A DNA stretch of 64,000 bases from NCBI RefSeq assembly GCF_020531845.1, contig NZ_JAJAVF010000002.1, positions 407,543 to 471,542 on the forward strand, given 5' to 3'. This DNA comes from Methylobacillus methanolivorans. Lineage in GTDB: Bacteria; Pseudomonadota; Gammaproteobacteria; Burkholderiales; Methylophilaceae. How positions within the stretch are numbered: the stretch's first letter is position 1; the number at the start of each line of letters is the position of its first letter. Made by a program: the position numbers and the translations under genes. Shown here one piece after another: positions 16,130-24,475 of the stretch. The notes under the pieces are model-generated. The model worked only from the letters and a program-made list of their open reading frames with translations, was not told the DNA's origin and did no database searches.

Positions 16130-17685
16130 AAAAGACATTCTCTCTTTCCATGGCCTGGCTGCATACTTGGTTTGGGTTGTACCTGGGCTGGCTATTGTTT
16201 GCCGTTTTCCTGACTGGCAACATGGCAGTGTTTGAGCATAGCATCACGCACTGGATGCAGCCCGAAGCGAGAGTCGACCACTCTTTGCCTATGCCTAGCA
16301 TGCTAGAGCAATTGGCTCAGGGCCAGGCTTATCTGGAGCAGCATGCGCCGCGCGAAAAAGGCAGCATGTGGATGATACGTCCCATCTCGGATAATCATCC
16401 TACGCTGGAGGTTATCTGGCGAAAGAAAGGTGAAGCGCATGAAGTCGTGCTTGACTCACATTCCGGCCAAGTGCTCAAGGTGCGCGAAACCGAGGGCGGG
16501 GAGATGCTGACGCATTTCCACTACACCTTACTGGCTGATCTCACCGGCACCATCATCGTCGGGCTGGCAGCGGTGGTCATGTTGGTTGGCTTGATCAGTG
16601 GGGTGGTGATTCACAAGCGTATCTTCAAGGATTTTTTCACCTTCCGTCGGCAATCTTCTTCCCAACGCTCATGGCTGGATGCCCATAATGTAGCAGGAGT
16701 GATGATGTTGCCTTTCCTGTTCATGATTACCTACACCGGGTTAGTGATGCAGCCACTGGTATTCCTGCCATTGGGTATCAAGGCTGTTTATGACAACCCA
16801 CGTAGTTTGCGTGCCGATGCAGTTCAGTCCTTTGAGCGACCTTATGCCGCTGAGGCAGCGCCCATGGTCAATATTGCCACTTTATTACCCAAGGCGCAGG
16901 AAGCACTCGGTGCTGTGGAGTGGGTGGTGATCCAGAATGGCGGGGATGTCTCGGCTGTGGTCGAGTTTTTTTCCGGCGTGGGCGGGCGGATTTCTGCTGT
17001 GGCGGATCATGCGGCTTTCAACGGTGTGACAGGTGAGTTACTGGGTGTGCAGACCAAGTGGCGTGATTCGGCTTATGTATTCCGTGGCTTTGTTGGCATT
17101 CACGTTGCCATGTTTGGTGGTTGGGTAGTTTCCTGGCTGTATTTCTTCGGCGGGTTGGTGAGTTGCGGATTGATTGCCACAGGCTTGATCTTATTTACCA
17201 TCAAACGCCGTAAGCGGCCAGAGAATGAATTCGGCGCAGCTAGTGTTCGAGTATACCGCCTGATTGAGGCGCTCAATATTGCAGCCATCATGGGCAGCAT
17301 CAATGCCATTCTGGTTTATTTCTGGGTCAATCGTCTATTGCCAGCTGATCTGGAAGGGCGTGCAGGCTGGGAGGTGCGTGCATTCTTGCTCACCTGGCTG
17401 GTGAGTTTGCTGCATGGCCTATTGCGTAAACCATTGGCTGCCTGGCGCGACCAAATCCTGTTGGCGGTGATGTTGTGCTGGTTATTGCCGCTGTGTGCGT
17501 GGCTGAATGGCCTGCCGACCTTGCTGGAGTTCTGGCGTCTAGGCGATGGCATTGCCTTTGGCGTCGAGGCGACCATTTTGGTCATAGGCCTCTTGCTGGC
17601 CATGGCTATTCCCAAGGTGTCCAAGGCCATGCGTGGTACGTCATCCATACGTAAAAAAACTTTGCCCAAGGAGGGATGGGCATGA
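16126..17685 (+). CDS. PepSY-associated TM protein, probable inner-membrane ferric-siderophore reductase
   Basis: The 519-residue protein begins MKKTFSLSMAWLHTWFGLYLGW, with the WLHxWxG motif of PepSY-TM proteins, and has about four to six helices in the first half plus a large periplasmic segment with PepSY modules (HSGQVLKVRETEGGEMLTHFH, and GVTGELLGVQTKWRDS). A further helical bundle follows after residue 420. Histidines within helices suggest heme or metal binding. In Pseudomonas, FpvG of this family reduces ferripyoverdine. Start 16126 is chosen over an upstream GTG at 16000 because it overlaps the DUF3649 stop (ATGA) and gives the family N-terminus. Confidence 0.8.
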   Translation: MKKTFSLSMAWLHTWFGLYLGWLLFAVFLTGNMAVFEHSITHWMQPEARVDHSLPMPSMLEQLAQGQAYLEQHAPREKGSMWMIRPISDNHPTLEVIWRKKGEAHEVVLDSHSGQVLKVRETEGGEMLTHFHYTLLADLTGTIIVGLAAVVMLVGLISGVVIHKRIFKDFFTFRRQSSSQRSWLDAHNVAGVMMLPFLFMITYTGLVMQPLVFLPLGIKAVYDNPRSLRADAVQSFERPYAAEAAPMVNIATLLPKAQEALGAVEWVVIQNGGDVSAVVEFFSGVGGRISAVADHAAFNGVTGELLGVQTKWRDSAYVFRGFVGIHVAMFGGWVVSWLYFFGGLVSCGLIATGLILFTIKRRKRPENEFGAASVRVYRLIEALNIAAIMGSINAILVYFWVNRLLPADLEGRAGWEVRAFLLTWLVSLLHGLLRKPLAAWRDQILLAVMLCWLLPLCAWLNGLPTLLEFWRLGDGIAFGVEATILVIGLLLAMAIPKVSKAMRGTSSIRKKTLPKEGWA

Positions 17686-17732
17686 AGGGGATAGCATATC
17701 TATTGATGTACGTGAGGAGGGCAGGCCAGTGA
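17682..17732 (+). CDS. 16-codon ORF coupled to both neighbours
   Basis: The frame encodes MKGIAYLLMYVRRAGQ. A strong Shine-Dalgarno (AAGGAGGG, 17668-17675) lies 6 nt before its ATG, which overlaps the PepSY stop (ATGA). Its stop overlaps the GTG start of the DUF3325 gene (GTGA). That arrangement makes translation likely. It may be a small hydrophobic microprotein or, more simply, a coupling peptide that delivers ribosomes to the DUF3325 start. I do not recognise homologues. Confidence 0.5.
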   Translation: MKGIAYLLMYVRRAGQ

Positions 17733-18085
17733 GTCATACTTCAATCTGGCCAGCGGTCATGATGGGCTACACCTTGGCCTATACTGGGATGGTGGCCTTA
17801 AGCTTGGGCATGCAAAAGCATTATGCCCAATTGAACGCTCATGCTGAGTTACCCTCCAGCAGGAAAGTGTTGTTCAAGGCCTTGGGTTGGAGCTTGTTAG
17901 CATTAGCCTTGTTGCCTGTAATTCAGGGCTGGAGCTTGGCGATGGGGCTGGTGATCTGGGTAGGCTTGATTTCAGTGGCGGCGATCAATGTCGTACTGGT
18001 GCTTGCCTATGTACCTGGATTGCTCGCCTGGTTCGGGGTTGCCGTCAGCATCGCTTTGTTTGTATTGCTGACTGCAAGCGGGTAG
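17729..18085 (+). CDS. DUF3325 small membrane protein, iron uptake associated
   Basis: The 118-residue protein has three or four membrane helices (MMGYTLAYTGMVALSLGM, ALGWSLLALALLPVIQGW, VIWVGLISVAAINVVLVLAYVPG) and matches the DUF3325 type found with DUF3649 and PepSY-TM proteins. The start is GTG 17729, with GAGGAGG at 17714-17720; an earlier frame start at 17633 would overlap the PepSY gene heavily and lacks the family N-terminus. It is the last gene of the cluster. The function is unknown; a role with the reductase complex is inferred from context. Confidence 0.7.
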   Translation: MSHTSIWPAVMMGYTLAYTGMVALSLGMQKHYAQLNAHAELPSSRKVLFKALGWSLLALALLPVIQGWSLAMGLVIWVGLISVAAINVVLVLAYVPGLLAWFGVAVSIALFVLLTASG

Positions 18086-18100
18086 CGATTTTGCTGTTGG

Positions 18101-19159
18101 CTAACCTCTATCCAAGGGGCGGGATGCAGAAAAAATATCCCACATGGTAATGAATAGGGCCGCAATCAGCGGGCCGATGACGAAGCCATTGAGCCCAAAC
18201 ACGGCCATGCCGCCGAGTGTGGAGATCAGTACGACGTAATCCGGCAGCTTGGTATCCTTGCCAACCAAAATGGGACGCAAGATGTTATCTACCAAGCCAA
18301 TCACGAAGACGCCAAAGGCAATCAGGGTAATGCCTTGCCATAATGCGCCGGTAGCGAGAAAGTAGATGGCGACCGGGGCCCAGATCAGGCTTGCGCCCAC
18401 GGCTGGTAACAGCGACAGAAAGGCCATAATGACAGCCCAGAGCAGGGCTGCCTGGATGCCTAGTATCCAGAAAATTAGCCCACCTAAAGCGCCTTGTGTG
18501 ATCGCAACCAAGATATTGCCCTTGACTGTGGCGCGAATCACAGTAGTGAATTTGTTGAACAGGTGACGCTTATGCTCAGCACTGAGTGGAATAGCTTGTT
18601 TCACGCGCATGGACAGTGTCGTGCCATCTCGCAGCAGGAAAAACATCAGGTACAACATGACAGCAAAGCCAACCACAAACTGAAAGGTATTCTGCCCAAT
18701 ACTCAGTGCCTTGGTCGCCAGCAATTGGCTACCCTGCATGGCGATTTGTGAAAGCTTGTCCTGAAAGCTTTTGACATCCGTTAGGCCGACGCGCTCCAGC
18801 ACACGATGAATAGGTGCTGGCGCTGCATCCAGGATTTCCTGTGTATAGAGCGCTGGGTTGATTTCGCCTGACTTCACTTTCTGGAACAGCGTTGCCCCCT
18901 CATGTACCAGCGAGCTGGCAATGATGATCAGCGGCAGGATAACAATGATGATACAAGCCATGAGCGTGCCGAGCGCTGCGAGGTTTTTGCGATTGTTTGT
19001 CTTGAGTAGCAGTTGTCGGTACAAAGGCGTAAACAGGATAGAGAGAATCACCCCCCAGAACACCGCGCCATAAAAGGGCAGGAGGATGACGATCAGTCCG
19101 GCAGACACCAGAAGCAGCAGGAAGATAAAAGATTTATTGTGGAAATCGGCGCTATTCAT
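18101..19159 (-). CDS. AI-2E family (PerM/TqsA-like) transporter
   Basis: The 352-residue integral membrane protein has about eight helices. The pattern is family-typical: an early LLLVSAGLIVILLPFYGAVFWGVILSIL pair, a central soluble stretch with coiled segments, and late GGMAVFGLNGFVIGPLIAALF and GLVDNILRPILVG motifs. The family includes the autoinducer-2 exporter TqsA and Na+/H+ antiporters, so the substrate cannot be named. It is convergent with the iron cluster and monocistronic by spacing. Confidence 0.88.
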   Translation of the reverse strand: MNSADFHNKSFIFLLLLVSAGLIVILLPFYGAVFWGVILSILFTPLYRQLLLKTNNRKNLAALGTLMACIIIVILPLIIIASSLVHEGATLFQKVKSGEINPALYTQEILDAAPAPIHRVLERVGLTDVKSFQDKLSQIAMQGSQLLATKALSIGQNTFQFVVGFAVMLYLMFFLLRDGTTLSMRVKQAIPLSAEHKRHLFNKFTTVIRATVKGNILVAITQGALGGLIFWILGIQAALLWAVIMAFLSLLPAVGASLIWAPVAIYFLATGALWQGITLIAFGVFVIGLVDNILRPILVGKDTKLPDYVVLISTLGGMAVFGLNGFVIGPLIAALFITMWDIFSASRPLDRG

Positions 19160-19209
19160 AAGACAGGAGTGTACGCGTTAAATATCTGATGGAGTATTGC
19201 TACACGCAC

Positions 19210-19512
19210 TTATTTCCACATGACGTCACTATGGTTCTGGATAGCGGATTGCAATAGTTCTATCAATGGTAATGCACGCTTCTTCAGGCTGATATGAATA
19301 GGCTCTGCTTCAGCTTCTGTTTGTTCGGTGCTTTCTGGGGAGGTGGAGCTTTTCAGGCCTTGTTGCAAGCCTTGCAGCGCTTTGGGTACATCGTCTGCCA
19401 GGATAGCGCCGGGGATGGTGCCGCTATGGCCCATCAGTTGAAGAAGTTGCTTGGCAACATCGCCGAACAGCATGATGTCGCTATAGCGTGAGGTAGAGAA
19501 TGTCACGAGCAT
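19210..19512 (-). CDS. DUF1840 protein of unknown function
   Basis: The 100-residue protein opens with MLVTFSTSRYSDIMLFGDVAKQLL and IPGAILADDVPKAL, the pattern of DUF1840, a small cytoplasmic family in betaproteobacteria. Middle residues are polar and low-complexity (STSPESTEQTEAEAE), and the C-terminus has an amphipathic helix (RALPLIELLQSAIQNH). No activity is known. It lies on its own between two reverse-strand membrane protein genes. Confidence 0.7.
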   Translation of the reverse strand: MLVTFSTSRYSDIMLFGDVAKQLLQLMGHSGTIPGAILADDVPKALQGLQQGLKSSTSPESTEQTEAEAEPIHISLKKRALPLIELLQSAIQNHSDVMWK

Positions 19513-19577
19513 GTGTGTGGGCCTTGAGAGATAATAGGCAGGCTACCCAGCAAATGCTTGGCAGCCTGTCATGTGGG

Positions 19578-19754
19578 TTAGTCAGTTTTGCTGCCAGGGC
19601 CAGCCAAGTACCAGACAATCAAGCCGAGAACGGGGAAAATCAGTACGCCAAGAATCCAGAGAATTTTCTTTATCGTATCCGCAGAGCTTTGGATAATCTT
19701 GATGATGGCGTAAATATCTGCAACGAGGATCAATAGGGCGATAATGCTTTGCAT
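19578..19754 (-). CDS. Small PLDc_N-type membrane protein
   Basis: The 58-residue protein MQSIIALLILVADIYAII... contains two hydrophobic helices with the WILGVLIFPVLGLIVWYLAGP motif seen in the N-terminal domain of cardiolipin synthases and in stand-alone short proteins. It has no phospholipase domain, so it is not an enzyme. The start at 19754 has AAGGA 9 nt upstream on the coding strand; a longer frame to 19832 lacks one. Confidence 0.75.
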   Translation of the reverse strand: MQSIIALLILVADIYAIIKIIQSSADTIKKILWILGVLIFPVLGLIVWYLAGPGSKTD

Positions 19755-19881
19755 GATGTTTTCCTTTTTCTTGGTAGTGAAATTGACGGCAGGCTCCCTG
19801 CTGCAGTTCGGATGGGAGCGTACGCCGCACATGCAATTCGTAATATCAGACTACACTGAATTACACGTAGGACTTTACCGA

Positions 19882-19902
19882 CTTGCCACGATCATTGGCA
19901 AG
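19882..19902. promoter_or_regulatory. Palindrome before a COG0523 gene
   Basis: CTTGCCA-N7-TGGCAAG is a perfect 7-bp inverted repeat, 32 bp before the start of the forward COG0523 GTPase gene, in an otherwise gene-free gap of about 180 bp (19755-19933). It may be an operator or a leader hairpin. It is not the same motif as the GCAAC-N3-GTTGC palindromes near dksA. Confidence 0.4.
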
Positions 19903-19933
19903 CGAAGATTATGCTGTGGGCTGGAGCAGGTTC

Positions 19934-20938
19934 ATGATTGATGTCATGCGCTTGCCTGTCACGGTGCTGACTGGCTTCCTCGGCTCAGGTAAGACCACCT
20001 TGCTCAACCAATGGCTACGTCATCCGCAAGTGCAGGATACCTTGGTGATCGTCAATGAGTTTGGCGAGGTTGGTTTGGATCATTTGTTGGTTGCCCATCA
20101 ACAGGATCAACCCATGGTGGTGGAGTTGAATAATGGTTGCCTGTGCTGCCAGTTGCGCAGCGATCTCAAGCAAACTTTGAAAGACATTCACTGGCGCTTT
20201 TCCCGCAATGGGGTGCGGCAATTCAAGCGCGTGGTGATAGAGACCAGCGGCCTGGCAGACCCAGCGCCCATCTTGCACACGCTTATGACGGATTCCTATG
20301 TGGCCGCTGCCTACCAATTGGATGGCGTGGTCACCGTGGTGGATAGTCTGCTGGGCAGGGCGACGCTGGAGCAGCATCCCGAAGCAGTTAAACAGGTGCA
20401 AATGGCTGACCGAATATTGCTCTCGAAAACCGATCTTGTTGATAATCCAGCGCGTAAGGAGTTGCATGCCGCATTGCAACGATTGAACGCCATGGCTCCT
20501 ATCAGCCAGCTGGATACAACGCTGGTAAATACAACAGGCTTGGGACTACTGTTTGGCATAGGGGTTGAGCATAGTTTCCCGCATTGGTTGTCAATGTTGG
20601 CTGCCCCAGTCTCACATGGAGCCGAGGTGACTACGCTGAGCCTGGAGTTACAGCAGCCTATTCCCAACGTGGATTTTGAACAGTGGCTTGCGTTATTGCG
20701 CGAGTATGACAACCCTCGTTTGTTACGCTTTAAGGGGGTATTCCAGATTGAGGGAGAGCAAAACCCTGTTGCCGTACATCGCGTGCAACATGTATTGCAT
20801 ACGCCTGAGCCGTTGCGGCATTGGCATGGGCATCATCAACGTAGCCAGTTGGTGATGATTACCCAATCTGGAATAGGCCAGGAAGAGAGGCAGTTATTGC
20901 AGCCGCTAGCCAGGTTTGTTGGCTTACGCATAGTTTGA
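19934..20938 (+). CDS. COG0523 G3E GTPase, putative metal chaperone (paralogue 1)
   Basis: The 334-residue protein has the Walker A GFLGSGKTTLL, the CxCC metal motif C69-L-C71-C72 (NNGCLCCQLRSDL), ETSGLADP, and the SKTD guanine-specificity motif, then a CobW C-terminal domain. COG0523 proteins insert or buffer metals, mostly zinc under starvation, but also nickel or cobalt. The start is the ATG at 19934 with GGAG at 19923-19926; an earlier frame to 19883 lacks a site. It is convergent with paralogue 2. The metal and client are unknown. Confidence 0.88.
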   Translation: MIDVMRLPVTVLTGFLGSGKTTLLNQWLRHPQVQDTLVIVNEFGEVGLDHLLVAHQQDQPMVVELNNGCLCCQLRSDLKQTLKDIHWRFSRNGVRQFKRVVIETSGLADPAPILHTLMTDSYVAAAYQLDGVVTVVDSLLGRATLEQHPEAVKQVQMADRILLSKTDLVDNPARKELHAALQRLNAMAPISQLDTTLVNTTGLGLLFGIGVEHSFPHWLSMLAAPVSHGAEVTTLSLELQQPIPNVDFEQWLALLREYDNPRLLRFKGVFQIEGEQNPVAVHRVQHVLHTPEPLRHWHGHHQRSQLVMITQSGIGQEERQLLQPLARFVGLRIV

Positions 20939-20979
20939 TTGCTACAAAGCGCTGCTTCTCAAGTCATCCCAATACCACG

Positions 20980-22002
20980 CTATATTTGCATTAAGGCATC
21001 ACGAATCTTGATTTCGTCCAGCCCTTTGCCGATCAACACTATGCGGGTAATGGGCTCATCCTCGTCCCAGCCCTCCAGCAAGTTAGGGGGATAAAGCGTG
21101 TTATGCACCGCATGTACTGCCAGCGGCGCTGGCTGGTCTTCTGCATGAATGATGCCCTTCATGCGCAGCAGGTTTTCGCCATGGGTTGCGCATAGCCATT
21201 GCAGCACTGGTTCCAATTGCATCCAGGTCAATGGCTTGGGCATGGTGACGGTAAAGCTGGTGATCTCGTCCTCATGTACGGCTTGGGGCAGCATGCCGCG
21301 CGTGGCCTTGGAGCGAGAGGGGGCTCGTAGCCAGCGTTGCGGTTGGGCTTGCGCGCCGTTGGGGCTGAACAGTCCGGCATCAATAATTGCGGATGGGTCG
21401 ATGTCGCCGTGGGTAATGCGATATTGGGTGGCGCCTGGGTTGAGCTTGGTCAGCGCCTCTGACAATGCATCCAGGCTTTCTGGCGATGCGAGGTCGGTCT
21501 TGGTGATCAGCAGCACATCGGCTACGGCAGCTTGTTTACGTGCCTCGCCGTGTTCGGCAATTTGTTGCAGGCCGTAAGTACTGTCGATGGTGACGACGAC
21601 GGCATCCAGGCGGTAAGTAGAGGAAATTACCGGCTCATTGAGCAGGTTGGCCATGATAGGGCCTGGGTCTGCCATGCCGGTGGTCTCGATCACCAGCCGA
21701 GAGAAACTGGGGATGGCCTGCAACTGGCGCTTGAAGAACAGGTCGCGCATGGTATCGGCCAGCTCGTTGCTGAGCGTACAGCACAAGCAGCCGGATTCCA
21801 GCAGCACGGTATTGTCGGCAATGTGCTGGCTTTCCACGGTGCGGGCCAGAATATGATCCAGCCCGGCGCTGCCGAGCTCATTGATGATGACGGCGGTATC
21901 CTTCATGCCGGGGTTGTGCAACAGTTTGTTCAGCAAGGTGGTCTTGCCGCTGCCGAGAAAGCCGGTCAACAAGGTCACTGGGATGCGATGGTCCAACGTC
22001 AT
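20980..22002 (-). CDS. COG0523 G3E GTPase, putative metal chaperone (paralogue 2)
   Basis: The 340-residue protein has Walker A GFLGSGKTTLLNKLL, CxCC in SGCLCCTLSNEL, IETTGMADPGP, the TKTD motif, and a CobW C-terminal domain near residue 240 to the end. It is closer to YjiA-type proteins than to ZigA-type. The start at 22002 (MTLDHRIP) gives the family N-terminus; upstream in-frame codons to 22116 include a terminator hairpin and are unlikely to be coding. A terminator at 22036-22059 separates it from paralogue 3, so read-through or a separate weak promoter drives it. Confidence 0.87.
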   Translation of the reverse strand: MTLDHRIPVTLLTGFLGSGKTTLLNKLLHNPGMKDTAVIINELGSAGLDHILARTVESQHIADNTVLLESGCLCCTLSNELADTMRDLFFKRQLQAIPSFSRLVIETTGMADPGPIMANLLNEPVISSTYRLDAVVVTIDSTYGLQQIAEHGEARKQAAVADVLLITKTDLASPESLDALSEALTKLNPGATQYRITHGDIDPSAIIDAGLFSPNGAQAQPQRWLRAPSRSKATRGMLPQAVHEDEITSFTVTMPKPLTWMQLEPVLQWLCATHGENLLRMKGIIHAEDQPAPLAVHAVHNTLYPPNLLEGWDEDEPITRIVLIGKGLDEIKIRDALMQI

Positions 22003-22035
22003 GGCGTGGGATTTCCTTAGCTGGATTGAAAACAT

Positions 22036-22059
22036 AAAAATGCCGCCAGGGTGGCGGCA
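22036..22059 (-). terminator. Rho-independent terminator after the ZigA-like gene
   Basis: On the reverse strand, TGCCGCC-N5-GGCGGCA is followed directly by five T residues, a compact intrinsic terminator. It sits between COG0523 paralogues 3 and 2, ending 34 nt before the start codon of paralogue 2. It may limit expression of the downstream gene. Confidence 0.8.
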
Positions 22060-22166
22060 GCGGTATTTTAAACGAGAACGCTGGAGACTGCTCCTGCAAG
22101 ACGGCCTGACAAGCATGCATCGGGCTGGGTCGGCATGGTCAGGCTCACTCCACGATGCGTTTGGAC

Positions 22167-23387
22167 TCAGGCAGTCGCTTCTTCCTCATGCCTGTCCCAT
22201 TGCGGGAATGGGTCGATGAAATCGCTCCAGCCAGCCATGCCGAGTGCCAGCTCGGCATCGGTGAGCAGGCACTGGTCAAATTGGCTGCGTAGCGCCGCCT
22301 CGTCCATATTCATGCCGATGAGGACGATTTCCTGCTGGCGGTCGCCGAATTCGCCATCAAAACGGGCGCGTACCAGGGCCAGCGATTCACTGTCCTGAGG
22401 CCAATAGGCCTTGGGCGTTGCCGCCCACCAGTAGCCTGCCAGGCCGTGCCGTGTCACCGAGCCTGCTTGTGACCAGTTGCCGCAATAAGCCGGGCGGCTG
22501 GCGATCCAGAAATGCCCCTTGGAGCGTATGACCCCGGGCCATGCCTGCTGGAACCATTGCCATAGCCGTTGCGGGTGGAAGGGGCTGCGGGTGCGGTAGA
22601 CGAAGCTGCTGATGCCGTATTGCTCGGTTTCCGGCACATGTTCGCCGCGTAGCTCCTTGAGCCAGCCAGGGGCATCCTGGGCTTCTTCAAAGTTGAACAG
22701 GCCGGTATTCAATACCCGGTCAAGCGGGACGCGGCCAAAAGCACTTTCTATAATCTGCGCGCGCGGGTTGAAGGTTTTCAGGATGCCGTGCAATTGCCTA
22801 AGTTGCTCTGCGCTCACAAGGTCGGTCTTGTTGAGGACGATGACGTCGCAGAACTCGATTTGCTCGATCAACAGGTCTACTACGGTACGCTCATCCTCTT
22901 CCCCCATGGAGGAGCCACGTTCGCTCAGCAAGTCGCGCGAACTGTAGTCACGCAGGAAATGCAAGGCATCGACCACGGTCACCATGGTGTCTAGTCTGGC
23001 AAGATCGGACAGGCTAGTGCCATCTTCATCACGAAAAGTGAAGGTTTCGGCGACCGGTAGTGGTTCGGAGATGCCTGTAGACTCGATCAACAAATAGTCG
23101 AATCTCCCTGCCTCTGCGAGGCGCTTGATCTCGACCAGCAAATCTTCCCGTAGCGTGCAACAGATACAGCCATTGCTCATTTCGACCAGTTTTTCTTCTG
23201 CGCGTGATAAGTCGGCACCGCCTTCGCGTACCAGTTGCGCGTCAATATTCACCTCGGACATGTCATTGACGATCACCGCCACGCGTCTGCCTTCGCGGTT
23301 GTTGAGGATGTGGTTGAGCAGGGTGGTCTTGCCCGCACCGAGAAAGCCGGAGAGGACGGTGACCGGGAGTTTGGTAGAGGTATGCAT
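22167..23387 (-). CDS. COG0523 G3E GTPase, ZigA-like, zinc-starvation class (paralogue 3)
   Basis: The 406-residue protein has Walker [16 protein letters not shown], the CxCC motif in [24 protein letters not shown] and NKTD, then a long C-terminal domain with [11 protein letters not shown] and Trp-rich ATPKAYWP, matching ZigA/YeiR-like zinc metallochaperones that are under Zur. The start at 23387 is chosen because upstream codons overlap the DksA gene and precede the family N-terminus. It follows dksA by 31 bp in the same operon, and tandem palindromes lie before dksA. Confidence 0.9.
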   Translation of the reverse strand: MHTSTKLPVTVLSGFLGAGKTTLLNHILNNREGRRVAVIVNDMSEVNIDAQLVREGGADLSRAEEKLVEMSNGCICCTLREDLLVEIKRLAEAGRFDYLLIESTGISEPLPVAETFTFRDEDGTSLSDLARLDTMVTVVDALHFLRDYSSRDLLSERGSSMGEEDERTVVDLLIEQIEFCDVIVLNKTDLVSAEQLRQLHGILKTFNPRAQIIESAFGRVPLDRVLNTGLFNFEEAQDAPGWLKELRGEHVPETEQYGISSFVYRTRSPFHPQRLWQWFQQAWPGVIRSKGHFWIASRPAYCGNWSQAGSVTRHGLAGYWWAATPKAYWPQDSESLALVRARFDGEFGDRQQEIVLIGMNMDEAALRSQFDQCLLTDAELALGMAGWSDFIDPFPQWDRHEEEATA

Positions 23388-23418
23388 GATGATTCCTGAA
23401 ATGCGCTTGAATAGTGAG

Positions 23419-23838
23419 TTAATGGCTGAATTGCCGCTCGCGCCTTTCATGGCGTTCCTGCGCGTCAATGGAGAGTGTGGCGGTTGGACGAGCCAGCAGG
23501 CGTTTTAGGCCGATCGGCTCGCCACTTTCTTCGCAATAGCCATAGGCATGATCGTTGATGCGTTGCAATGCGGCATGGATTTTCTTTTCCAGTTTGCGTT
23601 CACGGTCACGCGTGCGTAATTCCAGCGTATGCAGTTCTTCCTGCGTGGCCCGATCTGCCGGATCAGGGAGTTCTTGTTGTTCTCTCAGATGTTTGCCCGT
23701 CTCGGCTGCATTGTCATGAATGTGCGCAAGTTGTTGTTCAAGCAGGTGCTGGAAAAAAGCGAGTTGCTGCACATTCATGTACTGCTCATCAGGCATGGCA
23801 AGTAGTTCGTCGATACTGATGATGTCGGGTTTTGTCAT
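23419..23838 (-). CDS. DksA paralogue lacking zinc-finger cysteines (DksA2-like)
   Basis: The 139-residue protein is close to DksA, the secondary-channel regulator of RNA polymerase that works with ppGpp. The coiled-coil tip DxxDxA (D59, D62, A64) is intact, so it should act on polymerase. The zinc finger keeps C102, but the other three positions are S105, S123 and A126 ([10 protein letters not shown] ... [10 protein letters not shown]). In Pseudomonas, the similar DksA2 replaces DksA in zinc starvation under Zur. The gene precedes the ZigA-like gene and follows tandem palindromes and a Fur-family regulator, so the same circuit is inferred here. Confidence 0.9.
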   Translation of the reverse strand: MTKPDIISIDELLAMPDEQYMNVQQLAFFQHLLEQQLAHIHDNAAETGKHLREQQELPDPADRATQEELHTLELRTRDRERKLEKKIHAALQRINDHAYGYCEESGEPIGLKRLLARPTATLSIDAQERHERRERQFSH

Positions 23839-23854
23839 GGATGAAGTTAATTTC

Positions 23855-23906
23855 GCAACAAAGTTGCATTCTATGCTGGATTTGATTAATTGTGCAACTG
23901 TGTTGC
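23855..23906. promoter_or_regulatory. Tandem palindromic operator, probable Zur sites
   Basis: Two palindromes of the same form occur in the gap upstream of dksA: GCAAC-AAA-GTTGC at 23855-23867 and GCAAC-TGT-GTTGC at 23894-23906, with centres 39 bp apart. The flanks also match (TT-C on one side, GAA on the other). They lie 17 and 56 bp before the dksA start codon. The association with a Fur-family gene just upstream and zinc-starvation genes downstream points to Zur. Confidence 0.7.
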
Positions 23907-23993
23907 GAATTGTGGGTGTTACAAGATATGACGTTGAGGAGGCTAAAAAGAAATCAGGCCCTTGTGATTAGCTTGGGCCGGGATAGCTGGAGA

Positions 23994-24413
23994 TCAGTTT
24001 TTTGCGGAATTACACTGGTCGCATTGACCTTTTATATTGAGTTCGACCGACTCAACGGTAAAATGGGAGGGTACGCTGTTGGGAATACGCGGTTTGACTT
24101 CGTCTAGGCAAAAAATCTTGCCGCAGGACGAGCATTCGAAATGGGCGTGATGGTGCTTGGCATTGCGCTGCGTGAGCTGAAAGCGCCTGGCACGATCATC
24201 ACCCAGAATGGGGTGTACTAGGTTGCACTCCACCAGCCAATCAAGCACGCGATACAAGGTCACGCGGTCAAAAGGTGCTTCCTGGGTCAAGGTTTGCAGT
24301 AGCTCGTGGTGCGTGAGCGGAAATTCCGACTCCATCAGGACATTCAATACAGCAACACGGGATGAGGTCGGGCGTTGCCCAATCTCATGTATCATTCGTT
24401 CGGCGTTATGCAT
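23994..24413 (-). CDS. zur: Fur-family metal regulator, probably Zur
   Basis: The 139-residue protein (from MHNAERM) has a winged helix with PTSSRVAVLNVLMESEFPLTHHELLQTL and FDRVTLYRVLDWLVE. A dimer/metal domain follows with HHHAHFECSSCGKIFCLDE and a second CxxC pair near the end (GQCDQCNS), the structural zinc site. Which metal it senses is inferred from neighbours (Cys-poor DksA and COG0523 chaperones). A GTG/ATG pair near 24440 would extend it by nine residues but falls inside a palindrome, so 24413 is preferred. Confidence 0.8.
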   Translation of the reverse strand: MHNAERMIHEIGQRPTSSRVAVLNVLMESEFPLTHHELLQTLTQEAPFDRVTLYRVLDWLVECNLVHPILGDDRARRFQLTQRNAKHHHAHFECSSCGKIFCLDEVKPRIPNSVPSHFTVESVELNIKGQCDQCNSAKN

Positions 24414-24438
24414 AGGCGCTAAATTACAGACAATCATC

Positions 24439-24460
24439 ACGTGCCGTCAACTGGGCACGT
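24439..24460. promoter_or_regulatory. Palindrome between the Fur-family gene and the RNB gene
   Basis: ACGTGCC-N8-GGCACGT is a perfect inverted repeat in the short gap (24414-24475) between two divergent genes. It may be an operator for one or both. Its sequence differs from the GCAAC-N3-GTTGC sites, so if it is a regulator site it is probably not for the same protein. Confidence 0.4.
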
Positions 24461-24475
24461 CCAAAAAGCAGGATT

